DNA of 16,385 bases from Thiotrichaceae bacterium. GTDB taxonomy: Bacteria; Pseudomonadota; Gammaproteobacteria; Thiotrichales; Thiotrichaceae. Positions 1 to 6,451 of this stretch are shown piece by piece (within the stretch, counting starts at the first letter, position 1; each line of letters begins with the position of its first letter). Position numbers and translations under genes: made by a program. Location of the stretch: the NCBI GenBank assembly GCA_027008665.1, contig JALVEA010000047.1:1-16385 (forward strand). The letters run 5' to 3'. The notes below the pieces were generated by a model, which was not told the origin of the DNA, searched no databases, and saw nothing but the letters and a program-made list of their open reading frames with translations.

Positions 1-603
1 CGAACCCACGGAATGAAAGAAGGTCCCAATGCTTATTTAATTCGCGCCAACAAAGACAACCGCATGTCAAAATTGTACTATAATTTCCTTGAAGGTTGGC
101 GTAAGGCGGGTGGCAAATTATTTGTTGCTTTTTCTGCTCCACGTTCTTATAACTGGATTGGAAGCTGGGGAATTAAAGAACATATTAACCAAGATGCTTC
201 AAAGGCACCTAAATACCGTGGTTTAATGTATTTTCAAACCAAAAATCGTTGCTGGTGGCATGGTTGTACACGCATGGGAGGCATTAGCCGTATGAGTAAA
301 CCGACTTATAATCCGGGTGCAAGTGTGATGGCAAAGCGTTTTAAAGCACGCGTACCAGAGAATAAAATTAAAACAGCCACAACAACAATCTTGGCAGCTA
401 ATGCACAACGCCATAGACAAAAAATACTTTATACTCGCAAAGTAGCCCAAAGAAAACAACAACAAGCATTACGACTTCAGAAGGCAAAACAAAAAAGACA
501 AGATGATCTGTTTTTGCAAAAAGTGGCAATGCAATTACATATAGAAGAACAAGAACAGGCAAGGAAACGTCAACGGAATCGAAATCCTTTGTTTGCTTTT
601 TAA
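1..603 (+). CDS. C-terminal part of a secreted carbohydrate-binding/glycosidase-like protein with a basic tail (5' end outside window)
   Basis: The reading frame is open to base 1, with four codons (R-T-H-G) before the first ATG at base 13, so this is almost certainly the end of a longer protein rather than a 196-residue one. Counting from that Met, residues 14-60 (NKDNRM, then WRKAGGKLF, then GSWG, then APKYRG) resemble the C-terminal segment of large bacterial proteins usually annotated as cellulose-binding or glycoside hydrolase-like. That is a family recollection, not a search result. A Cys/Trp-rich patch (CWWHGC) follows near residue 80. From about residue 105 the protein becomes strongly basic and Gln-rich, probably a helical or coiled tail, ending NPLFAF. 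The protease gene starts 14 bases downstream on the same strand, so the two may share a transcript. The role of the basic tail is unknown. Confidence is high for coding and moderate for the family. Confidence 0.7.
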   Translation, partial: RTHGMKEGPNAYLIRANKDNRMSKLYYNFLEGWRKAGGKLFVAFSAPRSYNWIGSWGIKEHINQDASKAPKYRGLMYFQTKNRCWWHGCTRMGGISRMSKPTYNPGASVMAKRFKARVPENKIKTATTTILAANAQRHRQKILYTRKVAQRKQQQALRLQKAKQKRQDDLFLQKVAMQLHIEEQEQARKRQRNRNPLFAF

Positions 604-617
604 TAAAAATAGGAACA

Positions 618-1544
618 ATGATGTTTAATATTGCAAAGGCAATCTGCTTATTATTGTGTCTCTCTGTTATTACAGTTCATGCAGAGACAACACTCACCCG
701 AGGAGATCCAAGAATAATAGGTGGAGAAATCGCTGATTTTGGTGATTGGCCTTCAACCGCAGCGCTATTTGTAACAAAAAAAGGTCATGAGGAAGGTACT
801 TATAGCTGCGGCGGGGCTTTGATTGCCCCACAATGGGTACTTACTGCCGCACACTGCGTAAAAGGCGAGCAAGCTACTAATATGTTTGTTCGGCTAGGCA
901 CGACTGACTTAAGTGATAACCAAGCAGGAGAAAGAATAAAGGTTAAAAAAATTATTAGCTATCCTCAATATAATGAGGCCACCTTTGATAATGATTTAGC
1001 CTTAATCGAACTTAAAAATGTTAGCAAAATAAAAACAATACCTTTATTTATCGGAGATATTGAAGAAGGAACGCCAGCTGCTGTTGTCGGTTGGGGAACA
1101 CGAAATGTAAACCCTTTCACAGGAGAGGGATTCAACCCTTCTTTGCAACTGTATGAATTACAGTTACCTATTGTTGGTCAAGCACAGTGCAAATTAATTA
1201 TGGAAGATATTCGTAATATGGGTCCGGTCACAAATAATATGATTTGTGCAGGAACAGGTTTAGGCGGTGAAGACACTTGTCAGGGGGATAGTGGCGGCCC
1301 CTTAATGGCGATGCAAAACGATGAAATCCGTTTAGTGGGTGTTATTAGTTGGGGATTTGGTTGCGCTAAACCAAATACTTATGGCGTTTATACACGTTTA
1401 AACAAATTTTCTAAATGGATTAAATCTAGTATGGAAGCTAAACCAAGTAATGATAGTGAAGACAGTGAGGGCGGTGCAATATTTTGGATGCTATTCCCTT
1501 TCTTTGCACTACTGTTAGCGTATAAAGCAAGAAGGATTGACTAA
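618..1544 (+). CDS. Trypsin-like serine protease with GlyGly-CTERM sorting signal
   Basis: This is a 308-residue secreted S1-family endopeptidase. A signal peptide occupies residues 1-22 (cleavage predicted after VHA). The trypsin-style activation site R32/IIGG follows a short propeptide. The triad is complete: His79 in TAAHC, Asp126 in DNDLAL, Ser225 in GDSGGP. Asp219, six residues before Ser225, matches trypsin Asp189 and predicts cleavage after Lys/Arg. Six cysteines (64/80, 191/210, 221/249) fit three conserved disulfides. The C-terminus (from about 284) has a Gly-Gly pair, a hydrophobic segment and a closing AYKARR cluster, the layout of GlyGly-CTERM. In known cases this signal is cut by a rhombosortase and linked to type II secretion and surface attachment. 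An AGGA ribosome site lies at 611-614, 3 bases before the ATG at 618 and 6 before the one at 621, so the second Met may be the true start. The META lipoprotein gene follows directly. Confidence 0.93.
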   Translation: MMFNIAKAICLLLCLSVITVHAETTLTRGDPRIIGGEIADFGDWPSTAALFVTKKGHEEGTYSCGGALIAPQWVLTAAHCVKGEQATNMFVRLGTTDLSDNQAGERIKVKKIISYPQYNEATFDNDLALIELKNVSKIKTIPLFIGDIEEGTPAAVVGWGTRNVNPFTGEGFNPSLQLYELQLPIVGQAQCKLIMEDIRNMGPVTNNMICAGTGLGGEDTCQGDSGGPLMAMQNDEIRLVGVISWGFGCAKPNTYGVYTRLNKFSKWIKSSMEAKPSNDSEDSEGGAIFWMLFPFFALLLAYKARRID

Positions 1545-1545
1545 A

Positions 1546-1956
1546 ATGCAAAATATGAACCGACTTATCATCCTATTATCAACCTTGCTAACCTTAGTAT
1601 CTTGTGCAGGTGGGATAAAATCTAACCCTTCTTCTTTAGTCGATACTCAATGGAAGCTCCTTAGTATTAATGGCATTCCTTTTGAAGGAAAATCACAACC
1701 AACAATAAGCTTTAATGCAACTCGCGCCAGCGGTTTTGCAGGTTGCAATCGCTATTTTTCTAATTATATTTTCACCAACCAAGGTCAAATAAATTTTGAC
1801 CCTATAGCTAGAACTAAAATGCTTTGTCATAAGCGTCGTATAAGAAGACTCGAACGCCACTTTATTGCAGGACTGCGTACTGCCAATGCATTTAGTATCT
1901 ACAATGGAATCTTGGAGATAAAAGGAAGAGAGGGAATATTGCAATTTGAACAATGA
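1546..1956 (+). CDS. META/HslJ-domain lipoprotein
   Basis: This is a 136-residue putative lipoprotein. An N-terminal hydrophobic stretch ends in the lipobox L-V-S-C with the lipidated Cys at residue 20. Residues 31-136 form a META (HslJ-like) domain, with the early motif TQWKLLSINGIP, GCNRY at 66-70, TKMLC at 90-94 and a closing LEIKGREGILQF. HslJ-type proteins are envelope-associated and linked to heat or novobiocin resistance in E. coli; the exact activity is unknown. A longer form starting at TTG 1537 is possible, but the ATG at 1546 has AAGGA (1532-1536) nine bases upstream and gives a normal lipoprotein signal, so I chose it. The ribosome site lies inside the end of the protease gene, which suggests translational coupling and a shared transcript with the protease. 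Confidence 0.85.
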   Translation: MQNMNRLIILLSTLLTLVSCAGGIKSNPSSLVDTQWKLLSINGIPFEGKSQPTISFNATRASGFAGCNRYFSNYIFTNQGQINFDPIARTKMLCHKRRIRRLERHFIAGLRTANAFSIYNGILEIKGREGILQFEQ

Positions 1957-2036
1957 TAATATTTGCAAGTCTAACATCTTGCATCAGTAGCAAAATAAAA
2001 GTACAAAGCGAAACAACGCAACCTTATTTTGTCTGA
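1953..2036 (+). CDS. Possible 27-residue lipoprotein-like small ORF
   Basis: An ATG at 1953 overlaps the stop codon of the META lipoprotein gene (ATGA arrangement) and opens a 27-codon frame ending at TGA 2034-2036. The peptide begins MIIFASLTSCISS, which looks like a very short lipoprotein signal with lipobox L-T-S-C and Cys at residue 10. The remainder is polar. The overlap with the upstream stop is typical of coupled genes, but the hydrophobic region is only about eight residues and has no N-terminal charge, and no separate ribosome site is evident. It may equally be a chance frame or the remnant of a longer gene. Low confidence. Confidence 0.2.
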   Translation: MIIFASLTSCISSKIKVQSETTQPYFV

Positions 2037-2125
2037 GTGCATGTAATTATTAAATTTTGATTTCAATTTCACCAGTCAAATACTTTACCGCTTTTCCTGC
2101 GATATTTATTTTTTAAAACTTGATC

Positions 2126-2851
2126 TTATGTTTCATGGATAGAGGTAAGTTGCCCTTCAAGCAAGATTTTACCACTCGGTTGATCCCCTGCAATACTATC
2201 TTTTGGCTCAAGACTCACCGTTAGCAAGCCAACATTTTTAAAATTCTTCCATTCTGCTTTATCAATGCGAATAACGGTTTCACCCGATTTTGCAATCATT
2301 CCCATCATCACGGCTTTACCCCCTCCCTTAGGATGACACCACAAAGCAAGGTGCATATTGTCAGGGATATCAGGCTGTTTCATCATATCAATAGTAATAT
2401 TCATATCCGCCTGACTGATACGGGTAACTGCCATGGTTGTGTGAGTCGTATGTGAGGATAAAACAGCCGTATAAGCAACTGGAGAACCTGTCATTGGGTT
2501 AAACAACATCACTGCCGACAAAATCAACACACTCGCAAGCAGGGCATAGCTTTTTATATTAAACAATGAATGCCACCATGACCTTTGTTCCTCCTTAATA
2601 GAGGGAGCATTGACATTAATATGCGCCTCTAAATTTTTCCATACCTGATCCGATGGTTTTTCATCAGGTAATAGTTCAACTAGATGAGCAAATTTATGTT
2701 CATAAGCTTCTACGGTCGCTTGAAGATAAAAATGTGTCGCCATCAACACTTCAAAGCGTTTTCTTGCACGTCCATGAAGCGCCCCAACGACATATTCAAT
2801 AGCAAGTTGCTCAAACACTTCTGGGTTTTGATATCGTTTTATGTCAAGCAT
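2126..2851 (-). CDS. RskA-type anti-sigma factor
   Basis: This 241-residue protein is the partner of the ECF sigma factor just upstream. Residues 1-80 form a helical cytoplasmic domain (YVVGALHGRARKRFE) typical of anti-sigma factors, without the HxxxCxxC zinc motif of ZAS proteins. One membrane segment spans about 100-117. The outer part (about 125-236) matches the RskA C-terminal domain, with LALWCHPKGG, ETVIRIDKAEW, LLTVSLEP and a Pro-Ser-Gly near the end. RskA proteins hold their sigma factor inactive at the inner membrane until regulated proteolysis releases it; that is family knowledge. The start codon lies inside the last codons of the sigma gene (13-base overlap), with GAGGA about nine bases upstream on the coding strand, so translation is probably coupled and the two proteins made in a fixed ratio. 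Confidence 0.88.
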   Translation of the reverse strand: MLDIKRYQNPEVFEQLAIEYVVGALHGRARKRFEVLMATHFYLQATVEAYEHKFAHLVELLPDEKPSDQVWKNLEAHINVNAPSIKEEQRSWWHSLFNIKSYALLASVLILSAVMLFNPMTGSPVAYTAVLSSHTTHTTMAVTRISQADMNITIDMMKQPDIPDNMHLALWCHPKGGGKAVMMGMIAKSGETVIRIDKAEWKNFKNVGLLTVSLEPKDSIAGDQPSGKILLEGQLTSIHET

Positions 2852-3381
2852 GGTCTTAAATCCTCAAGGCCTCTACGAATCCAGGCCTTTACTGTTCCTA
2901 ATGGTTTATCCAATTTGTCCGATAATTCTTGGTGAGTATGCCCATAATAATAAGAGAGTAATATACACTCACGCTGAGCAGGTTTTAATCTTTTCAAACA
3001 CTCCATCAAGCCCTGCATATCTTGACTAAGATTTTCTAATGAATCAGGTTCTAAATCAGCAGATGCAAATTCCAAACCTTCATACTGAATTTCTGTTTCT
3101 GACGCTTTGGTTTTCAGGCTTCGCAGTTTATCCAATGCCTTATTTCGCACTACCGTTGCCATCCATGTCATTGCCTTTCCCTTACTTGGAGCATAGGTTC
3201 CCGCTTTTTCCCAAATTTTAATAAAGCCTTCTTGCAATACATCTTCAGCAAGTTGTTTATTTTGTAACAATCTTAAACATAAACTCAATAGTTTCGGAGA
3301 TGTTTCTTCATAAAGCTGTTTAAAAGCCATTTGATCTCTCATCGCGCATTGTTGTAGTAAATCTGCGTATTTATCTTCCAT
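2839..3381 (-). CDS. ECF-type RNA polymerase sigma factor
   Basis: This is a 180-residue sigma-70 family factor with only regions 2 and 4. Region 2 covers about 20-86 (LAEDVLQEGFIKIWEKAGTY, then TWMATVVRNKALDKLR, the -10 recognition and core-binding part). A linker runs to about 120, and region 4 follows to 175, with a helix-turn-helix (HQELSDKLDKPLGTVKAWIRRGLEDLR) that reads the -35 element. It would direct RNA polymerase to a small regulon when its anti-sigma factor lets go. The gene overlaps the RskA-type anti-sigma gene by 13 bases. No strong ribosome site precedes its ATG, but a plausible ECF-type promoter lies 60-90 bases upstream and may be its own target. The signal sensed and the regulon cannot be read from this window. 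Confidence 0.92.
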   Translation of the reverse strand: MEDKYADLLQQCAMRDQMAFKQLYEETSPKLLSLCLRLLQNKQLAEDVLQEGFIKIWEKAGTYAPSKGKAMTWMATVVRNKALDKLRSLKTKASETEIQYEGLEFASADLEPDSLENLSQDMQGLMECLKRLKPAQRECILLSYYYGHTHQELSDKLDKPLGTVKAWIRRGLEDLRPCLT

Positions 3382-3442
3382 ATTAGTTTCTACTTATCTT
3401 TTTATGGTTACTAATGACGTGATTCCTGATTGTTGTTCTCTG

Positions 3443-3470
3443 TACGAGTAATATTTATCCCTTGGATGCA
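3443..3470 (-). promoter_or_regulatory. Candidate ECF-type promoter of the sigma/anti-sigma pair
   Basis: Read on the minus strand, TGCATCCA (3470-3463) is followed after 16 bases by CGTA (3446-3443). This matches the general layout of ECF promoters (a -35 carrying an invariant A/C core, a 15-17 base spacer, and a CGTA/CGAA-type -10). Transcription would start near 3436, leaving a leader of about 55 bases before the sigma factor ATG. ECF sigma factors commonly activate their own operon, so this is a reasonable autoregulatory site. It was found by eye, and the motif was not scored. Confidence 0.35.
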
Positions 3471-3554
3471 CATTACTTATGGGTAAAATCGCTTATTGTA
3501 ATAATTACTTGAGTAAATAATGCCAAACAATCTTAGGAATCAAGAAGTTTCAAG

Positions 3555-3587
3555 TAATAAATCTACCTGTATCACATAGATTTATTA
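3555..3587. repeat. Perfect 11-bp inverted repeat (hairpin) in the intergenic region
   Basis: TAATAAATCTA at 3555-3565 is the exact reverse complement of TAGATTTATTA at 3577-3587, with an 11-base loop between. It is AT-rich and not followed by a run of T on the plus strand, so it is not a standard intrinsic terminator. It could be an operator or an RNA structure. The symmetry is read directly; the function is unknown. Confidence 0.6.
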
Positions 3588-3834
3588 TTTGGAACAGCTA
3601 TAGTATACAAGAAGAGGCGCTATTCCTTACTAAATTACTAGGTAGTCGCTTATTTTGTGGAATACTTATATCTAATGCATGGAATATAACCAAACAACCA
3701 AATCTATTTGTGCTACAAATAACAATAAAAAAGATAATGCCCTCAACTATTTTCCACTCTTGGAATGGCGAGGACTATAGTGATACACTGGTTGGAAATA
3801 TCCAAATTTTATTATCCATTAGGGGCTAATCACA

Positions 3835-4359
3835 ATGAAAAAACTATTCTTAATTTTACTCTGTTCTATAGTTATTTCAGCAGTTTATGCTGAAAAAAAC
3901 ACATCTTCTGAAGCAAAAACTGCTGAAACTAAAAGCTCAAAAATAAAAAAAGTAAAAGAAGAAAAATCAGTTGTTATTACAAAAGCAGGCGCTTCTTTTG
4001 AGGACATTAGTGAGAATGTTCGCATGGCAATTACGGATGGCGGTATGATTGTTAGCGGTACTTTGCATATTAGTGATATGTTAAATCGCACAGGAAAAGA
4101 TATTGGTTTTGATAAAAATATTTTTAAAAAATCCGAAGCCATTGAATTTTGTAGTGCCTTAATTTCACATAAAATGGCAGCCGTTCATCCTGCTAATGTA
4201 TCAATGTGTCCTTTTACTATCGCAATTTATGAATTAAATGATGAACCTGATGTTGTTTATCTTTCTTACCGTCGTGTGAACTTATTAGGTGATGGTAAAA
4301 AAGTTGAAAAGGATATTATTAAGTTATTACAAGGCATTGTTGATGAAGCAGTAGAATAG
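3835..4359 (+). CDS. Secreted DUF302-family protein
   Basis: This 174-residue protein has a clear signal peptide (residues 1-19, cleavage after VYA), followed by a polar, Lys/Ser/Glu-rich linker to about residue 48. The rest (about 54-150) fits the DUF302 fold: SFEDISENVRMAI, then an amphipathic middle region, AVHPANVSMCPFTIAIYEL and a strand VVYLSYRRV. The conserved Pro/Cys-containing turn before the strand is typical of DUF302. Cys106 and Cys125 could form a disulfide in the periplasm. DUF302 proteins have no settled biochemical role. The ATG has a good AGGGG site about 12 bases upstream. waaC starts 14 bases after the stop codon, so the two genes may be co-transcribed, which would place the protein in an envelope context. 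The family call is from pattern recognition. Confidence 0.75.
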   Translation: MKKLFLILLCSIVISAVYAEKNTSSEAKTAETKSSKIKKVKEEKSVVITKAGASFEDISENVRMAITDGGMIVSGTLHISDMLNRTGKDIGFDKNIFKKSEAIEFCSALISHKMAAVHPANVSMCPFTIAIYELNDEPDVVYLSYRRVNLLGDGKKVEKDIIKLLQGIVDEAVE

Positions 4360-4373
4360 CTTCATTACATACT

Positions 4374-5351
4374 ATGTCTAATTATTTAATAATAAAAACA
4401 AGCTCTTTAGGTGATATAGTGCATATGCTACCTGCAATTAGCGATGCGGCTTATTTTAATCCTGAAATAAAATTCGATTGGGTGGTCGAAGAAGGCTTTG
4501 CTGAGGTTGCTAGTTGGCATCCGAATATTAATAAAGTGATTCCCATTGCCATCCGTCGTTGGCGAAAAAACCTTTCTTCAAAACAAACTTGGCGTGAAAT
4601 CAGCCATTTTAAAGGGCAATTACAAGCACAGCAATATCATAAAGTGATTGATTCGCAAGGCTTATTAAAAAGTGCTTTGGTTACATCATGGGCAAAAGGG
4701 GAAAGTTGGGGTTATGATAAAAATAGTATCACCGAATCTATAGCCAGCTATTTTTATCAAAAAAAAGCAACTGTCTCCAGAGAATTACATGCCATTACTC
4801 GCAATCGACAAATTTTAGCCCAATCCTTATCCTATTCTATTCATAATCTGCCACTCGATTACGGAATTGCAGGCAATACTTTCTACCAGCCTCCTAAAAA
4901 TCTGATCCCCAATAAAACCCTGCTTGCCTTTCATGCTACTAGTAGAGAAGATAAAGAATGGAATCTGGATTTATGGGATCAATTTATTCCACAGATAACG
5001 AAACAGGGTTATCATTTTTTATTGCCGTGGGGAAATGAACGTGAATACCAACGTGCTAAACAACTCTCAAGTACACATCACAATGTTCACTGTTTAGAAA
5101 AATGCACATTATCAGAGTTAGCCGCATTAATTCAGGCCGCAGATGCTGTGATTGGCATGGATACTGGCTTGATGCATATTGCAGCAGCTTTTAATAAAAA
5201 AGGAATAGCCCTCTATCCCGTGACCCAACCTAAACTAACGGGAGTGCTCACCGCCCTCCCCCAATCAATTGAAAGTTTAAGCGGAAAAACCTCTTTAAAT
5301 GTGGACTTAGTTGCACAGAAAATGCTGAATCTACTTAGAAAAACTCAGTGA
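4374..5351 (+). CDS. waaC: Lipopolysaccharide heptosyltransferase I
   Basis: This 325-residue GT9 glycosyltransferase transfers the first L-glycero-D-manno-heptose from ADP-heptose to Kdo2-lipid A on the cytoplasmic face of the inner membrane. The N-terminal acceptor half opens with IIKTSSLGDIVHMLPA (catalytic-type Asp14), followed by FDWVVEEGFAEVASWHP and IRRWRKN, all hallmark WaaC stretches. The C-terminal ADP-heptose site includes HATSREDKEW (Lys194, equivalent to the conserved Lys of E. coli WaaC) and GMDTGLMHIAAA (Asp263, Thr264). The length is normal for the family. No strong ribosome site precedes the ATG, so coupling with the upstream DUF302 gene is possible. It shows that the organism makes heptose-containing LPS. 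Other core genes such as waaF are not in the window. Confidence 0.94.
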   Translation: MSNYLIIKTSSLGDIVHMLPAISDAAYFNPEIKFDWVVEEGFAEVASWHPNINKVIPIAIRRWRKNLSSKQTWREISHFKGQLQAQQYHKVIDSQGLLKSALVTSWAKGESWGYDKNSITESIASYFYQKKATVSRELHAITRNRQILAQSLSYSIHNLPLDYGIAGNTFYQPPKNLIPNKTLLAFHATSREDKEWNLDLWDQFIPQITKQGYHFLLPWGNEREYQRAKQLSSTHHNVHCLEKCTLSELAALIQAADAVIGMDTGLMHIAAAFNKKGIALYPVTQPKLTGVLTALPQSIESLSGKTSLNVDLVAQKMLNLLRKTQ

Positions 5352-5380
5352 TTCTTTGTATAAATAAAGAATATTTTATA
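5351..5380 (+). terminator. Weak AT-rich hairpin after waaC
   Basis: ATTCTTTGT (5351-5359) pairs with ATAAAGAAT (5364-5372), including one G-T pair, around a four-base loop and is followed by ATTTTATA. It sits directly behind the waaC stop codon and could be a weak intrinsic terminator. The stem is almost entirely A-T, so its strength is doubtful, and it overlaps the candidate queA promoter. Confidence 0.3.
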
Positions 5381-5382
5381 AT
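5356..5382 (+). promoter_or_regulatory. Candidate sigma-70 promoter for queA-xthA
   Basis: A perfect -10 hexamer TATAAT (5377-5382) is preceded by TTGTAT (5356-5361) with a short 15-base spacer. Transcription would begin near 5389, only about 10-22 bases before the possible queA start codons. This gives a very short leader with no good ribosome site. The -35 element is weak. Confidence 0.4.
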
Positions 5383-5410
5383 TTAGAGTGAATTGGCTAT
5401 GATAGCGCGG

Positions 5411-6451
5411 ATGAAATTATCTGACTTTTCCTATGACCTTCCTTCCCACCTTATTGCACAACAAGCGTTGCCAAACCGCAGTGCCAGTCGTTTATTGGTG
5501 GTTGAAAATACTAAAAATGATACTGCCTCTTGTAAAGATAGAATTTTTACTGATCTGCTTGATTTGATTCATCCTAATGACCTACTGGTGTTTAATAATA
5601 CCCGTGTTATTCCTGCCCGTTTATACGGTAAAAAATCAACAGGTGGGAAAATTGAGGTTTTAGTGGAACGTATTTTGTCAGAAAAGGGCTTTTTAGCGCA
5701 TATTAAATCCAGCAAATCTCCTAAAAAGGGTGCTATTTTAACCTTAGAGAATCAAATCAAGGTTGAAGTCATGGCGCGTCAAAATACCTTATTTGAATTA
5801 AAAGTATTAAATGATAGCCCATTGCTTGATTTACTAGAACAATATGGGCATATTCCTTTGCCACCTTATATCGAACGTGCCGATACTGAAGATGACCGCG
5901 AGCGTTATCAAACTATTTTTGCAACCACACCAGGGGCGGTTGCAGCTCCCACCGCAGGACTGCATTTTAGTAGCAATTTATTAAAACAATTAAAACAAAA
6001 AGGAATACAAACTGCACAGGTGACATTGCATGTCGGTGCAGGAACCTTTCAACCTGTGCGTGTGGAGAATTTATCCGAGCATAAAATGCATTCTGAATGG
6101 GTAGAGGTTGATAATTCTGTCTGTGATGCCGTTACGGCTTGTAAAAAACGTGGCGGCAAAGTGATTGCTGTCGGGACAACCTCGGTGCGAAGCTTAGAAT
6201 CTGCGGCAAAAAAGGGAAGCTTACAACCTTTCAGTGGTGATACCCGTTTATTTATCACCCCCGGTTATCAATTTAATATAGTCGATTGTATGATTACTAA
6301 TTTCCATCTTCCAGAATCTACGCTACTTATGCTCGTCTCTGCCTTTTCAGGCTATAAAACAATAAAGCAAGTCTATCAACACGCTATTGCTAAAGAATAT
6401 CGATTTTTTAGCTATGGAGATGCGATGTATTTAAGTAAAAGGACGCTTTAA
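5411..6451 (+). CDS. queA: S-adenosylmethionine:tRNA ribosyltransferase-isomerase
   Basis: QueA moves the ribosyl part of S-adenosylmethionine onto 7-aminomethyl-7-deazaguanine in tRNA, forming epoxyqueuosine at the wobble position of Asn, Asp, His and Tyr tRNAs. From the ATG at 5411 the protein has 346 residues, close to the family norm. All signature blocks are present: FNNTRVIPAR (61-70), HIPLPPYI (147-154), PGAVAAPTAGLHF (164-176), HVGAGTFQPV (197-206), GTTSVRSLES and TNFHLPEST (286-294). Starts at TTG 5393 or ATG 5399 are also in frame. I prefer 5411 because MKLSDFSYDLP aligns with the usual QueA N-terminus, although none has a strong ribosome site. In many gammaproteobacteria queA precedes tgt-yajC-secD-secF; here xthA follows instead, its ATG sharing one base with the queA stop codon. 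Confidence 0.95.
   Translation: MKLSDFSYDLPSHLIAQQALPNRSASRLLVVENTKNDTASCKDRIFTDLLDLIHPNDLLVFNNTRVIPARLYGKKSTGGKIEVLVERILSEKGFLAHIKSSKSPKKGAILTLENQIKVEVMARQNTLFELKVLNDSPLLDLLEQYGHIPLPPYIERADTEDDRERYQTIFATTPGAVAAPTAGLHFSSNLLKQLKQKGIQTAQVTLHVGAGTFQPVRVENLSEHKMHSEWVEVDNSVCDAVTACKKRGGKVIAVGTTSVRSLESAAKKGSLQPFSGDTRLFITPGYQFNIVDCMITNFHLPESTLLMLVSAFSGYKTIKQVYQHAIAKEYRFFSYGDAMYLSKRTL

Larger units (their letters stand above)
3382..3834. other. 453-base intergenic region between divergent sigma-factor and DUF302 genes
   Basis: No convincing gene was found here. On the minus strand it holds the candidate ECF promoter (3443-3470). It contains a perfect 11-bp hairpin at 3555-3587 and a loose inverted repeat: GATTCCTGATTG at 3421-3432 against CAATCTTAGGAATC at 3529-3542, with a two-base difference in the middle. 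A weak sigma-70-like pair, TTGGAA (3760-3765) and TACACT (3784-3789) with an 18-base spacer, could serve the DUF302 gene. A short near-direct repeat of CTATAGT(G)ATACA occurs at about 3598 and 3775. The stretch is long for such a compact region, so a small RNA or decayed gene is possible but not shown. Confidence 0.5.

Noticed and set aside
1964..1983. TGCAAG/CTTGCA inverted repeat as a terminator of the protease-META unit
   Set aside because: The stem is only six base pairs with an eight-base loop and is not followed by a T run.
3679..3780. A 33-codon ORF in the long intergenic region (begins MEYNQTTKS)
   Set aside because: It has no ribosome site, no recognisable features, and is of a length expected by chance in AT-rich DNA.
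3598..3788. Near-direct repeat CTATAGT(G)ATACA as ends of a small mobile element
   Set aside because: The copies are direct rather than inverted, short and imperfect, with no terminal inverted repeats or target duplication.
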